Below are positions 1 to 6,096 of a stretch of 9,103 nucleotides of DNA, one piece after another. A program made the position numbers and the translations under genes. The stretch's first letter is position 1. Every line of letters starts with the position of its first letter. Source of the DNA: Candidatus Dormiibacterota bacterium (GTDB lineage: Bacteria; Chloroflexota; Dormibacteria; Aeolococcales; Aeolococcaceae); NCBI GenBank assembly GCA_003135255.1, contig PLAX01000031.1, positions 6,150 to 15,252 of the forward strand. Direction: 5' to 3'. The notes under the pieces were generated by a model, which was given only the letters and a program-made list of their open reading frames with translations, made no database searches and had not been told where the DNA came from.

Positions 1-140
1 TCCGGCGCGGATTCGAGCAGGCTCTCGGTCTCCCCGTCGTCCTCCAGCGCCGGCGCCGTGGTGGACGGCTGCTGATCGACTTCGCGGGTGACGAGGACCT
101 CGACGCCCTCTACCGGCACCTGGGCGGTCCGCCTCTCTAG
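1..140 (+). CDS. parB: ParB chromosome-partitioning protein, C-terminal end (partial)
   Basis: Reading from base 3, an open frame of 45 codons enters from the left edge and stops at TAG 138-140. It ends in a block containing RRRRGGRLLIDF, then GDEDLDALYRHLGG. This is the pattern of the C-terminal dimerisation/DNA-contact domain of chromosomal ParB (basic GG-R-hydrophobic strand, then an acidic D/E-DLD helix). ParB binds parS sites near the origin, spreads as a CTPase clamp and works with ParA in segregation; the helix-turn-helix and CTPase parts would lie upstream of the window. Finding it close to dnaA fits, because parAB is normally origin-proximal. It converges on the superoxide dismutase gene with a 45-bp gap. 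It faces the presumed origin, so the fork would meet it head-on. The identification rests on a short C-terminal motif plus location. Confidence 0.8.
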   Translation, partial: RRGFEQALGLPVVLQRRRRGGRLLIDFAGDEDLDALYRHLGGPPL

Positions 141-155
141 ACGGCCCGCCCGAGA

Positions 156-185
156 CCACGCGCCGCGGCACGCTGCCCGGCGTGG
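156..185. terminator. Imperfect hairpin between convergent parB and sod
   Basis: CCACGC (156-161) pairs with GCGTGG (180-185), and inside it GGCA (167-170) pairs with TGCC (174-177) around a CGC loop. The structure fills the gap between the two convergent stop codons and its right arm ends one base before the sod stop. No T-tract follows on either strand, so it would be a GC-rich terminator without a U-tail. Low confidence: such stems arise easily in GC-rich DNA. Confidence 0.3.
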
Positions 186-809
186 TCAGCCGACCGGACG
201 CTCCTGCCCGGTCAACCGAGCCTCGCAGGTGCCGGCGTTGAGATTGGCCATGAAGGCCTCGATGTACTTCGGCCGCTCCGCGGGCTTGTAGTCGAGGAGG
301 AAGGCGTGCTCCCAGACGTCCATCACGACCACCGGCTTGAACCCGGCGATGTTGCCGTCCTGGTGCAGGGTGATCCAGTGGTTCGAGAGCCGTCCGGTCG
401 CCGGGTCGAGGTAGGTCACCGCCCAGCCGACCCCCCGCATCCCCCCGATCGCGGTGAAGTCGCGCTTCCAGGTCTCGATGTCGCCGAACGACTCCCCCAT
501 GGCCCGGCCGAGCGGCGACGAGCTGGAGATCTCCCCGCCACCGTCCCGGGTCAGGTTGTCGAAATACCACTCATGGAGGACCATGCCGTTGTATTCGAAG
601 GGCAGCCGGCGGGTCAGCTCGTGGTAGGTGAGGGTCGCCGTCTGCTCCTTGCCGGCCAGCTCCACCAGCTGCTCCGTCAGGAGATTCGTGTTTTTGACAT
701 ATCCGGCATAAAGTCCGAAATGGATCTCCAAGGTATGGTCGGAGATCCCCTGCAGGCCGCTGAGCGGGAATTCCTTGGCCTTGTACGGGGAGAGGGTCAG
801 GAGAGCCAT
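186..809 (-). CDS. Superoxide dismutase, Fe/Mn family (divergent subtype)
   Basis: A 207-residue protein converting superoxide to hydrogen peroxide and oxygen, probably cytoplasmic since no signal peptide is visible. All four metal ligands of the family can be placed: H30 (EIHFGLY), H79 (MVLHEWYF), D164 and H168 in DVWEHAFLLDY. GVGWAVTYLD (126-135) matches the family's GxGW core. It is a divergent subtype: the usual HYGKHH-x-x-Y segment is HFGLYAGYVKNTN, one residue shorter, and the usual Trp after the C-terminal helix is absent (NLNAGTCE). Metal preference (Fe or Mn) cannot be decided. The start is ATG 809 because GGAGG (816-820) precedes it by 6 nt; the same frame stays open far upstream across lepB, but that extension is a shadow. 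It is divergent from lepB and convergent with parB. Confidence 0.93.
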   Translation of the reverse strand: MALLTLSPYKAKEFPLSGLQGISDHTLEIHFGLYAGYVKNTNLLTEQLVELAGKEQTATLTYHELTRRLPFEYNGMVLHEWYFDNLTRDGGGEISSSSPLGRAMGESFGDIETWKRDFTAIGGMRGVGWAVTYLDPATGRLSNHWITLHQDGNIAGFKPVVVMDVWEHAFLLDYKPAERPKYIEAFMANLNAGTCEARLTGQERPVG

Positions 810-901
810 CCGCGTCCTCCACCTGGGTAATGACCGGGCCGAGTGGCCGGTCGCCGTTGGGGTCCATTGTCGCAGCGTGGGAGGGCTGCACGGAGCGGCC
901 G

Positions 902-907
902 TATAAT
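902..907 (+). promoter_or_regulatory. Possible -10 element upstream of lepB
   Basis: A perfect TATAAT lies in the sod-lepB divergent spacer (810-1043), pointing towards lepB. No -35 resembling TTGACA sits 16-18 bp upstream; the nearest candidate (TTGTCG at 867-872) is 29 bp away. A start near 914 would give a leader of about 130 nt. The rest of the spacer holds a bulged hairpin (832-852) and nothing else I recognise. A consensus hexamer is notable in such GC-rich DNA but does not alone prove a promoter. Confidence 0.3.
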
Positions 908-1043
908 CGGGCGCCAGGTGGCGCGGGGTCGCGCCTCCCCCGCCCACGTGCGATGCGCGGCGAGGCGGTCCCCGAACCCTCCCCCTCCCGGCGCGGCGCG
1001 GTGCCGCATCTCCCCCGAGGAGCCGTTCGTCGCCAGCCCCAGC

Positions 1044-1895
1044 ATGGAGCAGCACGCCGTCCCCACGCCACCCGCAGTCCCCACGCCACCCGCCGACGAG
1101 GCCACGCCACCCGCCGGCGAGCTCACGCAACCCGCCGGCGAGCCCGCGCTCCCGGCCGCGTCCGGCGGTGCCTGGGTCCGCGACCTCCTCGAGGTCCTGC
1201 TCGTCGCCGTCGTCCTCTACGCGCTCATCTGGACCTGTATCGAGACCGTCCGCGTGGACGGCGACAGCATGCAGAACACCCTCCAGAGCGGTGACTTCCT
1301 GATCGCCAGCAAGATCTCGTACTTCTTCGGCAACCCGGCTCGCGGCGACATCGTGATCCTGAACCCCCCGCACCAGTGCGACGCCACCTCGGCCGATTAC
1401 GTCAAGCGGGTGGTCGGCCTGCCGGGGGACAACGTCGACATCGACGCCGACACCAACCCCGCCGAGCTGCTGGTGCAGCCGGGGGGCACGGGTCCCTGGG
1501 ACCGGGTCGCCGAACCCTACCTCCCCGACGCCTGGCTGCAGGGGCCGGGATTCTCGATCTCGGGCACCGCCGACGCGGTCAACCAGGTGCTCCACATCCC
1601 CGCCGGCGATTACTTCGTCATGGGGGACAACCGCAACGAGTCGTGCGACTCCCGCTTCTTCGGGCTCGTGGCGCGCAACCGCATCCTCGCCAAGGCCATC
1701 CTCCGGATCTGGCCGCTCAGCAGCTTCGGAGGCCTGGGCGCCGGGCCCACCCTGATCACGACCTCGACGCCCACGCTGCTCCCCGCCGGGTACTCCGTCG
1801 GCGGGCTCCTCCTGGTCGCTGCACCGCTCCGGCGACGCCGTCGCATCGCTCGCGACCTGGCCTGCCTCAGCCGGGGCGACCCGCCCCCGACCTGA
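1044..1895 (+). CDS. lepB: Signal peptidase I
   Basis: A 283-residue membrane serine protease that removes Sec/Tat signal peptides on the outer face of the cytoplasmic membrane. Residues 6-40 are a Pro/Ala-rich cytoplasmic tail with short repeats. Residues 47-65 form the membrane anchor. The catalytic Ser is S75 in GDSMQNTL (family SMxPTL, here Asn for Pro), the catalytic Lys is K121 in KRVVGLPGD, and the family box E is GDNRNESCDSRFFG (194-207). Residues 244-262 are a second hydrophobic stretch followed by RRRRR, suggesting a C-terminal membrane segment with the Arg cluster inside. ATG 1044 is chosen as the first ATG before the Pro-rich tail; its Shine-Dalgarno is poor (GAGGAG about 20 nt upstream), so an upstream start such as GTG 948 is possible. 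Stands alone between sod and ndk. Confidence 0.94.
   Translation: MEQHAVPTPPAVPTPPADEATPPAGELTQPAGEPALPAASGGAWVRDLLEVLLVAVVLYALIWTCIETVRVDGDSMQNTLQSGDFLIASKISYFFGNPARGDIVILNPPHQCDATSADYVKRVVGLPGDNVDIDADTNPAELLVQPGGTGPWDRVAEPYLPDAWLQGPGFSISGTADAVNQVLHIPAGDYFVMGDNRNESCDSRFFGLVARNRILAKAILRIWPLSSFGGLGAGPTLITTSTPTLLPAGYSVGGLLLVAAPLRRRRRIARDLACLSRGDPPPT
1059..1157 (+). repeat. Degenerate tandem repeat in the lepB N-terminal tail
   Basis: Within lepB codons 6-38 the protein reads as successive units VPTPPA, VPTPPADE, ATPPAGE, LTQPAGE and PALPA, i.e. a 6-8 residue repeat around TPPAGE. The DNA repeats the core ACGCCACCCGCC at about 18-21 bp spacing. All units keep the reading frame. It encodes a Pro/Ala-rich, probably unstructured cytoplasmic segment just before the membrane anchor. 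Confidence 0.75.
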
Positions 1896-1925
1896 CCCCG
1901 CTCTCCGAAGGGCGCGATGCGGGCC

Positions 1926-1940
1926 GGCGGCTCAGCCGCC
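1926..1940. terminator. GC hairpin at the lepB/ndk convergent junction
   Basis: GGCGGC (1926-1931) and GCCGCC (1935-1940) form a perfect 6-bp stem whose 3-nt loop TCA is exactly the ndk stop codon read from the plus strand. It lies 30 bp past the lepB stop, so it could stop lepB transcription or both convergent transcripts. There is no T-run beside it. A second possible pairing, CCCGC 1896-1900 with GCGGG 1918-1922, lies in the same gap. Confidence 0.3.
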
Positions 1941-2390
1941 CACGGTCCACTCGGCGACCGCGCTCTCCCAGGTGACCAGCTCGTCCGCGCCGAAGAAGAG
2001 ATCGATCTCGACCGCGGCCCGGTCCGGGGAATCGCTGCCGTGAACGACGTTCGTCCCGATCGACACGGCGAGATCGCCCCGGATGGTGCCCGGCGCCGAT
2101 GTGGCCGGGTTGGTCGCTCCCATCGTCGAGCGGACGAGAGCCACGGCACCCGGCCCTTCCCACGCCATCGCCACCACCGGCGCCGAGGTGATGAAGCGGA
2201 CGAGCCCGGGGTAGAAGGGCTTGCCCACATGCTCGGCGTAGTGGCGCGCAGCCAGAGCCTCGTCGATCCACATCAGCTTGAGGCCGACGAGGTGCAGGCC
2301 GCGGCGCTCGAGCCGGGCGATGACGTCGCCCACCAGGCCGCGCTGGACCCCGTCGGGCTTCACCAGGACGAGTGTGCGTTCCACGGTCAT
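1932..2390 (-). CDS. ndk: Nucleoside diphosphate kinase
   Basis: A 152-residue cytoplasmic enzyme that passes the gamma-phosphate of ATP to NDPs/dNDPs through a phosphohistidine, balancing nucleotide pools. The whole family framework is present: KPDG (11-14), the GATNP stretch (91-95), GTIRGD (101-106) and the catalytic H118 in NVVHGSDS. The length is the usual one for bacterial Ndk. The start ATG 2390 aligns with the family N-terminus (MTVERTLVLVKPDG). AAGGAG at 2406-2411 is 15 nt upstream, rather far. A longer form in the same frame has no family support. It follows the M16 peptidase gene by 70 bp on the same strand and may be its operon partner, or may have its own promoter in that gap. 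Confidence 0.97.
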   Translation of the reverse strand: MTVERTLVLVKPDGVQRGLVGDVIARLERRGLHLVGLKLMWIDEALAARHYAEHVGKPFYPGLVRFITSAPVVAMAWEGPGAVALVRSTMGATNPATSAPGTIRGDLAVSIGTNVVHGSDSPDRAAVEIDLFFGADELVTWESAVAEWTVGG

Positions 2391-2441
2391 GAGGTCTCGT
2401 TCCACTCCTTGATCAACGTCCGACGACCATCCCCTTCGACG

Positions 2442-2458
2442 GCGGTCCACCACCGCCC
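2442..2458 (-). terminator. Hairpin just past the M16 peptidase stop
   Basis: GGCGGT and ACCGCC (2442-2447, 2453-2458) form a 6-bp stem with a 5-nt loop, starting 2 nt after the peptidase stop codon and before ndk. No U-tract follows. It could be a weak terminator, an mRNA end stabiliser or chance. Confidence 0.25.
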
Positions 2459-2460
2459 GC

Positions 2461-3744
2461 TCACGAAGCTCGGGCGAGGGCGCTCTCGAAACGCTCGGGC
2501 TTCGAGAAGGGGCCGATGACAGCGGCGCGGAGCCCGTGCCGGCAGACCTCGTCCGCCGTCGCCCTCAGCTCCTCCGCGGTGACCGCATCCAGGGCCGCGA
2601 CCACATCGCCGGCGAGCAGGACCTCCCCAGCGAGCAGCTCCTGCTGCCCCAGGAACTGGCTCACCGCCCCGGTCCCCTCCAGATGGAGGAGGAGGCGTCC
2701 CTTCGCGTACTCCTTGGCCCTGCCCAGCTCCTCGGCCTCCACCGGCTGGTCGACCAAGCGGGCCAGCTCCTCCACGGCGACCTTCACAGCCTCGACCGCT
2801 CGGCGGGGCTCACATCCGATGTAGATGCCGAGACACCCGCTGTCCCGCAGCTTCGAGGCGAAGGAGTGGACGTCATAGGCCAGGGCCCGCTCCTCCCGCA
2901 ACTCCTGGAAGAGCCGGCTGGACATCCCCTCCCCCAGCACAACATTGAGCAGATCCAGGGCGAAGCGGCGGGGGGCGAGGTACGAACACGCGTAGCCGCC
3001 CAGGATGATGTTGGCCTGCTCGGTGCGCTTGTTGATGAATCGGAGCGCGCTCCCCGCCACCTCGAGGGCGGGGGCCGGCTCCTCCGCCGCCCCCTCCCCG
3101 AGCCTGCCCACGGACTGCTCCACCACCTCCCGGGCCTGCCCGGGCTCGATCGCCCCGGCCATGCTCACCACCAGGCGGTCGGGCCGGTAATGGCGGGCGA
3201 GGTGCTCACTGCAGGCCTCGACGTCGAAGCTGCGGACGGTCTCCTCGGTGCCGGCGATGTCCCACCCCAGGGGCTGGTCCGGGTACATCACCTCGTCGAA
3301 GAGGGTGCCGATGTGGTCCTGGGGGTTGTCCAGGCTCATCCGCAGCTCCTCAATCACCACCTGCCTCTCCTTGGCGACCTCGGTGGGATCGAGAACCGGG
3401 GCGAAGACCATGCCCCCGAGCACCTCACAGGCCAGCCCCAAGTGCTCAGCCGGCACCTTCGCGTAGAAGATGGTCGCCTCCTTGTCGGTCGAGGCGTTGA
3501 TGGACCCGCCGACGCTCTCGATGGCCTCGGACACGGCGCGGGCCGTCGGGAAGCGGCCGCCACCCTTGAACACCACGTGCTCGATGAAGTGGCTGAGACC
3601 GGCGGTCGCGCCCACCTCGTACCGGGAGCCGACCCCGAACATGAAGGCGACGGCGGCCGACATCCGCTCCCGCATCGGGGTGGCGATCAGGCGCGCCCCG
3701 CTCGGCAGACGCTGCAGCTCATAGGGGACGTCGCGGGAGGTCAT
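2461..3744 (-). CDS. M16 family zinc metallopeptidase (M16B, processing-peptidase-like)
   Basis: A 427-residue peptidase of the mitochondrial-processing-peptidase-beta/PqqL-like M16B group. The inverted zinc motif HxxEH is H52-F-I-E55-H56, and the distal Glu ligand is E132 in VVIEELRM, 76 residues beyond H56 as in the family. The N-terminal catalytic lobe covers about residues 8-160. The second lobe (about 170-350) carries the conserved LREERALAY segment (282-290) that helps bind substrate, so both halves look intact and the enzyme should be active. The acidic residues typical of secreted forms and a signal peptide are absent, so a cytoplasmic location is inferred. The substrate is unknown. 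ATG 3744 starts directly before the family's N-terminal strand; no good Shine-Dalgarno is visible. It lies 89 bp after jag, where rsmG often sits in other bacteria, and 70 bp before ndk. Confidence 0.95.
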   Translation of the reverse strand: MTSRDVPYELQRLPSGARLIATPMRERMSAAVAFMFGVGSRYEVGATAGLSHFIEHVVFKGGGRFPTARAVSEAIESVGGSINASTDKEATIFYAKVPAEHLGLACEVLGGMVFAPVLDPTEVAKERQVVIEELRMSLDNPQDHIGTLFDEVMYPDQPLGWDIAGTEETVRSFDVEACSEHLARHYRPDRLVVSMAGAIEPGQAREVVEQSVGRLGEGAAEEPAPALEVAGSALRFINKRTEQANIILGGYACSYLAPRRFALDLLNVVLGEGMSSRLFQELREERALAYDVHSFASKLRDSGCLGIYIGCEPRRAVEAVKVAVEELARLVDQPVEAEELGRAKEYAKGRLLLHLEGTGAVSQFLGQQELLAGEVLLAGDVVAALDAVTAEELRATADEVCRHGLRAAVIGPFSKPERFESALARAS

Positions 3745-3813
3745 CGGTCCAGCGAGTGTATGCGCTCCGGGCTGCGGCGCTCCCGGCAGGGCTCCACGCC
3801 CACCCAGGTCCTG

Positions 3814-3826
3814 GGCCGCAGCGGCC
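3814..3826 (-). terminator. Small GC hairpin after jag
   Basis: GGCCG-CAG-CGGCC gives a 5-bp stem with a 3-nt loop, 7 nt beyond the jag stop codon in the 89-bp gap before the M16 gene. There is no U-tract. Weak evidence; read-through into the peptidase gene is quite possible. Confidence 0.2.
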
Positions 3827-3833
3827 TCGGGCT

Positions 3834-4640
3834 TCAGCCCCGCTGCCAGCGCGACGGGCGGCGGTCCCCGCCGCGTCCCCCGTCGCTGAACCCACCGCTC
3901 CGCTGGGGCGGTCGACCGACGCGATCCGGGAGCTCGGGGAGGTCGGGCTGCGCCGGACCCGTGGCGTGGATGACCACCCGCCGGGCCGGTTCCTTGCCGG
4001 TGCTCTCGGTCCGTACGCCGGCGTCATCGGCCAGGGTAAGGTGGATGGCCCGGCGCTCGTAGGCGTGCATCGGGTCGAGCGTGTACCGCTGGCCGGTCCG
4101 CTTAACGCGATTGGCGAGGCGGAGAGCCAGCTCGCGGACCTGCTCCTCGCGGCGGGCGCGGTATCGCTCGACGTCGAGGATGACCCGGCGCCCCGACCCG
4201 ATCTCGATGTCTCCCATCATCAGGTTGACGACCGTCTGGAGGGCCCGGAGCGTCTCTCCGCGCCAGCCGATGAGGAGGCCCAGGTCGTCCCCGGAGACGT
4301 CCAGGAGGGGTGGCGCCGTCGGTCCGCCCGGCGTGGCCGTGGCCCGGCGGGTCGCGATCCGGGCCTCGATCCCCATCCGCTCGAGCAGCTCCGCCAGCGT
4401 CGTCCTCGCCTTGGCGGTGTGCTCGTCCAGCTTGGACACTTTGACCCTGGCCTCCGCCGCTCCGGACACCCTCTCCCCGGGAAGCACACGGGCCGGTCGC
4501 GAGAGCACCTCGATGGAGACCTCGTCGGGGCCCGCTCCGAGCTCGGCGAGAGCCGTGGCGATGGCCTCCTCCACGGTCTGGCCGCTCGTCTCGACGCTCG
4601 CCCATGCCTCGGCCGCGCTCATGGCGTCAGCTTCCGTCAC
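3834..4640 (-). CDS. jag: KhpB/Jag RNA-binding protein (Jag_N, KH and R3H domains)
   Basis: A 268-residue RNA-binding protein (KhpB, SpoIIIJ-associated Jag, EloR in streptococci), linked in other bacteria to cell-envelope growth and small-RNA binding. Domains in order: a Jag_N-like region (about 12-70, with TVEEAIATALAELG); a linker; a type II KH domain with IGWRG (GxxG loop at 125-128) followed by the helix LRALQTVVNLMM; and an R3H domain with ERRAIHLTL (195-203) and DDAGVRTES. The last 45 residues are Gly/Arg-rich and probably disordered. The Jag_N signature near GFLG is not recognisable (see findings). GTG 4640 is chosen because AAGGAGG stands 8 nt before it; ATG 4622 is too far from this site. 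It lies 26 bp after yidC, its usual partner. Confidence 0.95.
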   Translation of the reverse strand: MTEADAMSAAEAWASVETSGQTVEEAIATALAELGAGPDEVSIEVLSRPARVLPGERVSGAAEARVKVSKLDEHTAKARTTLAELLERMGIEARIATRRATATPGGPTAPPLLDVSGDDLGLLIGWRGETLRALQTVVNLMMGDIEIGSGRRVILDVERYRARREEQVRELALRLANRVKRTGQRYTLDPMHAYERRAIHLTLADDAGVRTESTGKEPARRVVIHATGPAQPDLPELPDRVGRPPQRSGGFSDGGRGGDRRPSRWQRG

Positions 4641-4666
4641 CCGTTCGCCCTCCTTCCGGCACCGCC

Positions 4667-5812
4667 TCAGCGGCGGCGGCGCGCCTTCTTCTGAGCTCGC
4701 GACGGGGCCCGGCCTCGACCGGGGCTCGCCGGCGGCATGCTCATGGCCGGGGCCGTGCCCCGACCCGATCTCTTGGAACCGTTGGACGAGCTGGTCCCAC
4801 CACCGGTCCCGGCGGCCCGCATCGCCGCTGCCGCGTCCAGGTCGCTCCTGGAGTACGAGAGCGAGGTGGTACGTCCGGCCCCGGGGATCCAGCCCGGCAC
4901 CCGCAGCCCACCCCAGCCCATCAGCGAGTACTGCTGGCCGACCATCACCAGGGCGGCGGTCATCCAGTAGAGGGTTAGGCCCTGGGGCCAGATGAAGCCG
5001 AAGAAGAGGCTCATCAGGGGCATGAAGTAGACGACCATCTTCATCGAGGAGGCCATCTGCCGCTCCATGTCGCTCATGTCCGGGCGCATCGGCTGCATCG
5101 TCATCTTCGACTGGACGAAGTAGGCGAGGCCGGTGAGGATCGGGAAGATCAGCAGCGCGAGATTGGTCGGGGGGGTGAACAGATGGCCCCAGTCGGTCGC
5201 GCAGGTGATGGCCACCCCCTTGCTGTTGGTCAGGGCGCAGCCTGTCCAAGGACTGTTGGCGGCCCCCAATGCCTGCCCGATGGTCTGAGCCACGTTGTGG
5301 ATCCAGAAGAAGCCGAAGTAGAACGTCTTGGGCAGCACGTCGAAGGTGACGTGCGACGCCCCGGTGGAGTCCATGCCGATCACGTCCCGGATGCCCCAGT
5401 ACAGCCCGTACAGCACGGGCATCTGGACCAAAAGTGGGACACATCCGGACATCGAGCTGAACGGGCTGATCCCGTGCTCCGCGTAGACCTTCTGGGACTC
5501 CTCCGAGATCTTCCGGGTCTGGCCCTTGTACCGCTTCCGGATCTCGTTGAGCTGGGGGGCGACCTGGCGCTGCTCGCGCTGGATGCGCCGCTGGGTGCGC
5601 AGGTTCCAGCCCATGATCGGGAAGACCAGGGCCCGGATGATCAGGGTGGTGACCACCACGGCGAGACCGAAGGGGCCGATGGCCCGGAGCACCCCGACGC
5701 CGTTGAAGACCTTGCTCAGCTCCTCGATCATCCAGCCGATCGGATAGCGGAGGATGCTCAGCCAGTCGATCGGGTTGAGGTCGATCCCTCCTATCAGCGG
5801 GGTCGGCATCAC
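4667..5812 (-). CDS. yidC: Membrane protein insertase YidC/Oxa1 family
   Basis: A 381-residue insertase that places proteins in the cytoplasmic membrane alone or with SecYEG. It is the short type lacking the large P1 domain of Gram-negative YidC. The first core segment (about 46-66) carries the conserved groove Arg R60 in TLIIRALVFP. A cytoplasmic hairpin rich in Arg/Gln follows (71-112), then GISPFSSMSGCVPLLVQMP (start of the second core segment), a third (about 161-178), a fourth (214-234) and a fifth reaching LYWMTAALVMVGQQYSLM. The tail (about 300-381) is Gly/Ser-rich and ends in KKARRRR, as expected for ribosome contact. GTG 5812 gives a GTGA overlap with the yidD stop and has GGAG 6 nt upstream; ATG 5809 immediately follows and is nearly as good. 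The loop 183-210 has two Cys (C192, C204). Confidence 0.96.
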   Translation of the reverse strand: MMPTPLIGGIDLNPIDWLSILRYPIGWMIEELSKVFNGVGVLRAIGPFGLAVVVTTLIIRALVFPIMGWNLRTQRRIQREQRQVAPQLNEIRKRYKGQTRKISEESQKVYAEHGISPFSSMSGCVPLLVQMPVLYGLYWGIRDVIGMDSTGASHVTFDVLPKTFYFGFFWIHNVAQTIGQALGAANSPWTGCALTNSKGVAITCATDWGHLFTPPTNLALLIFPILTGLAYFVQSKMTMQPMRPDMSDMERQMASSMKMVVYFMPLMSLFFGFIWPQGLTLYWMTAALVMVGQQYSLMGWGGLRVPGWIPGAGRTTSLSYSRSDLDAAAAMRAAGTGGGTSSSNGSKRSGRGTAPAMSMPPASPGRGRAPSRAQKKARRRR

Positions 5813-6096
5813 GCGGAGCTCCGGTGCGCGGTGCGCGAGGCCCGGCGGAGACGCCGCGCCTGACGCCAGGTCACGTACTCCTCAGGCACGGGGTCGGCCC
5901 CTCCCGGATAGCCCGGGTGGCAGCGCGAGATGCGCCGGACGCCCAGCCACCAGCCGCGCCGGGGGCCGAACCGGCCGATGGCCTCGGCGGTGTACCGCGA
6001 GCAGGTCGGCGCGTAGCGGCAGCTGCTCATCAGACCGAAGACGGGCCCCAGGGTGACCTGGTAGATGCGGATGAACCAGAGGCTGAAGCGCGTCAT
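5809..6096 (-). CDS. yidD: Membrane protein insertion efficiency factor YidD
   Basis: A 95-residue protein of the YidD (DUF37) family, thought to help YidC-dependent membrane insertion from the inner side of the membrane. The signature is complete: LGPVFGLMSSCRYAPTCSRY with the Cys pair, then EAIGRFG, GWWLGVRRISRCHPGYPGG and DPVP. The N-terminal stretch before the signature (about 5-22) is hydrophobic/amphipathic, as usual. The tail after DPVP is Arg-rich and somewhat longer than the shortest family members. ATG 6096 overlaps the rnpA stop as ATGA. No Shine-Dalgarno precedes it, so translation is probably coupled to rnpA. It sits in the standard rnpA-yidD-yidC position. Confidence 0.96.
   Translation of the reverse strand: MTRFSLWFIRIYQVTLGPVFGLMSSCRYAPTCSRYTAEAIGRFGPRRGWWLGVRRISRCHPGYPGGADPVPEEYVTWRQARRLRRASRTAHRSSA

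Noticed and set aside
810..1595. Long upstream extension of the sod frame (262 extra codons)
   Set aside because: It runs antisense to lepB, is low-complexity, and the Shine-Dalgarno and family alignment fix the start at ATG 809.
3755..3760. TACACT on the minus strand 10 nt before the M16 ATG, considered as a promoter for a leaderless mRNA
   Set aside because: No -35 at the right distance (GGAGCG there) and a single weak hexamer is not enough.
2536..4062. 508-codon open frame on the plus strand opposite the M16 peptidase
   Set aside because: Its translation is low-complexity and resembles no family, while the minus strand encodes a complete M16 peptidase with all zinc ligands. Long antisense frames are expected in GC-rich DNA.
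4641..5444. Long upstream extension of the jag frame through yidC
   Set aside because: It overlaps a clear yidC in another frame; AAGGAGG 8 nt before GTG 4640 marks the real start.
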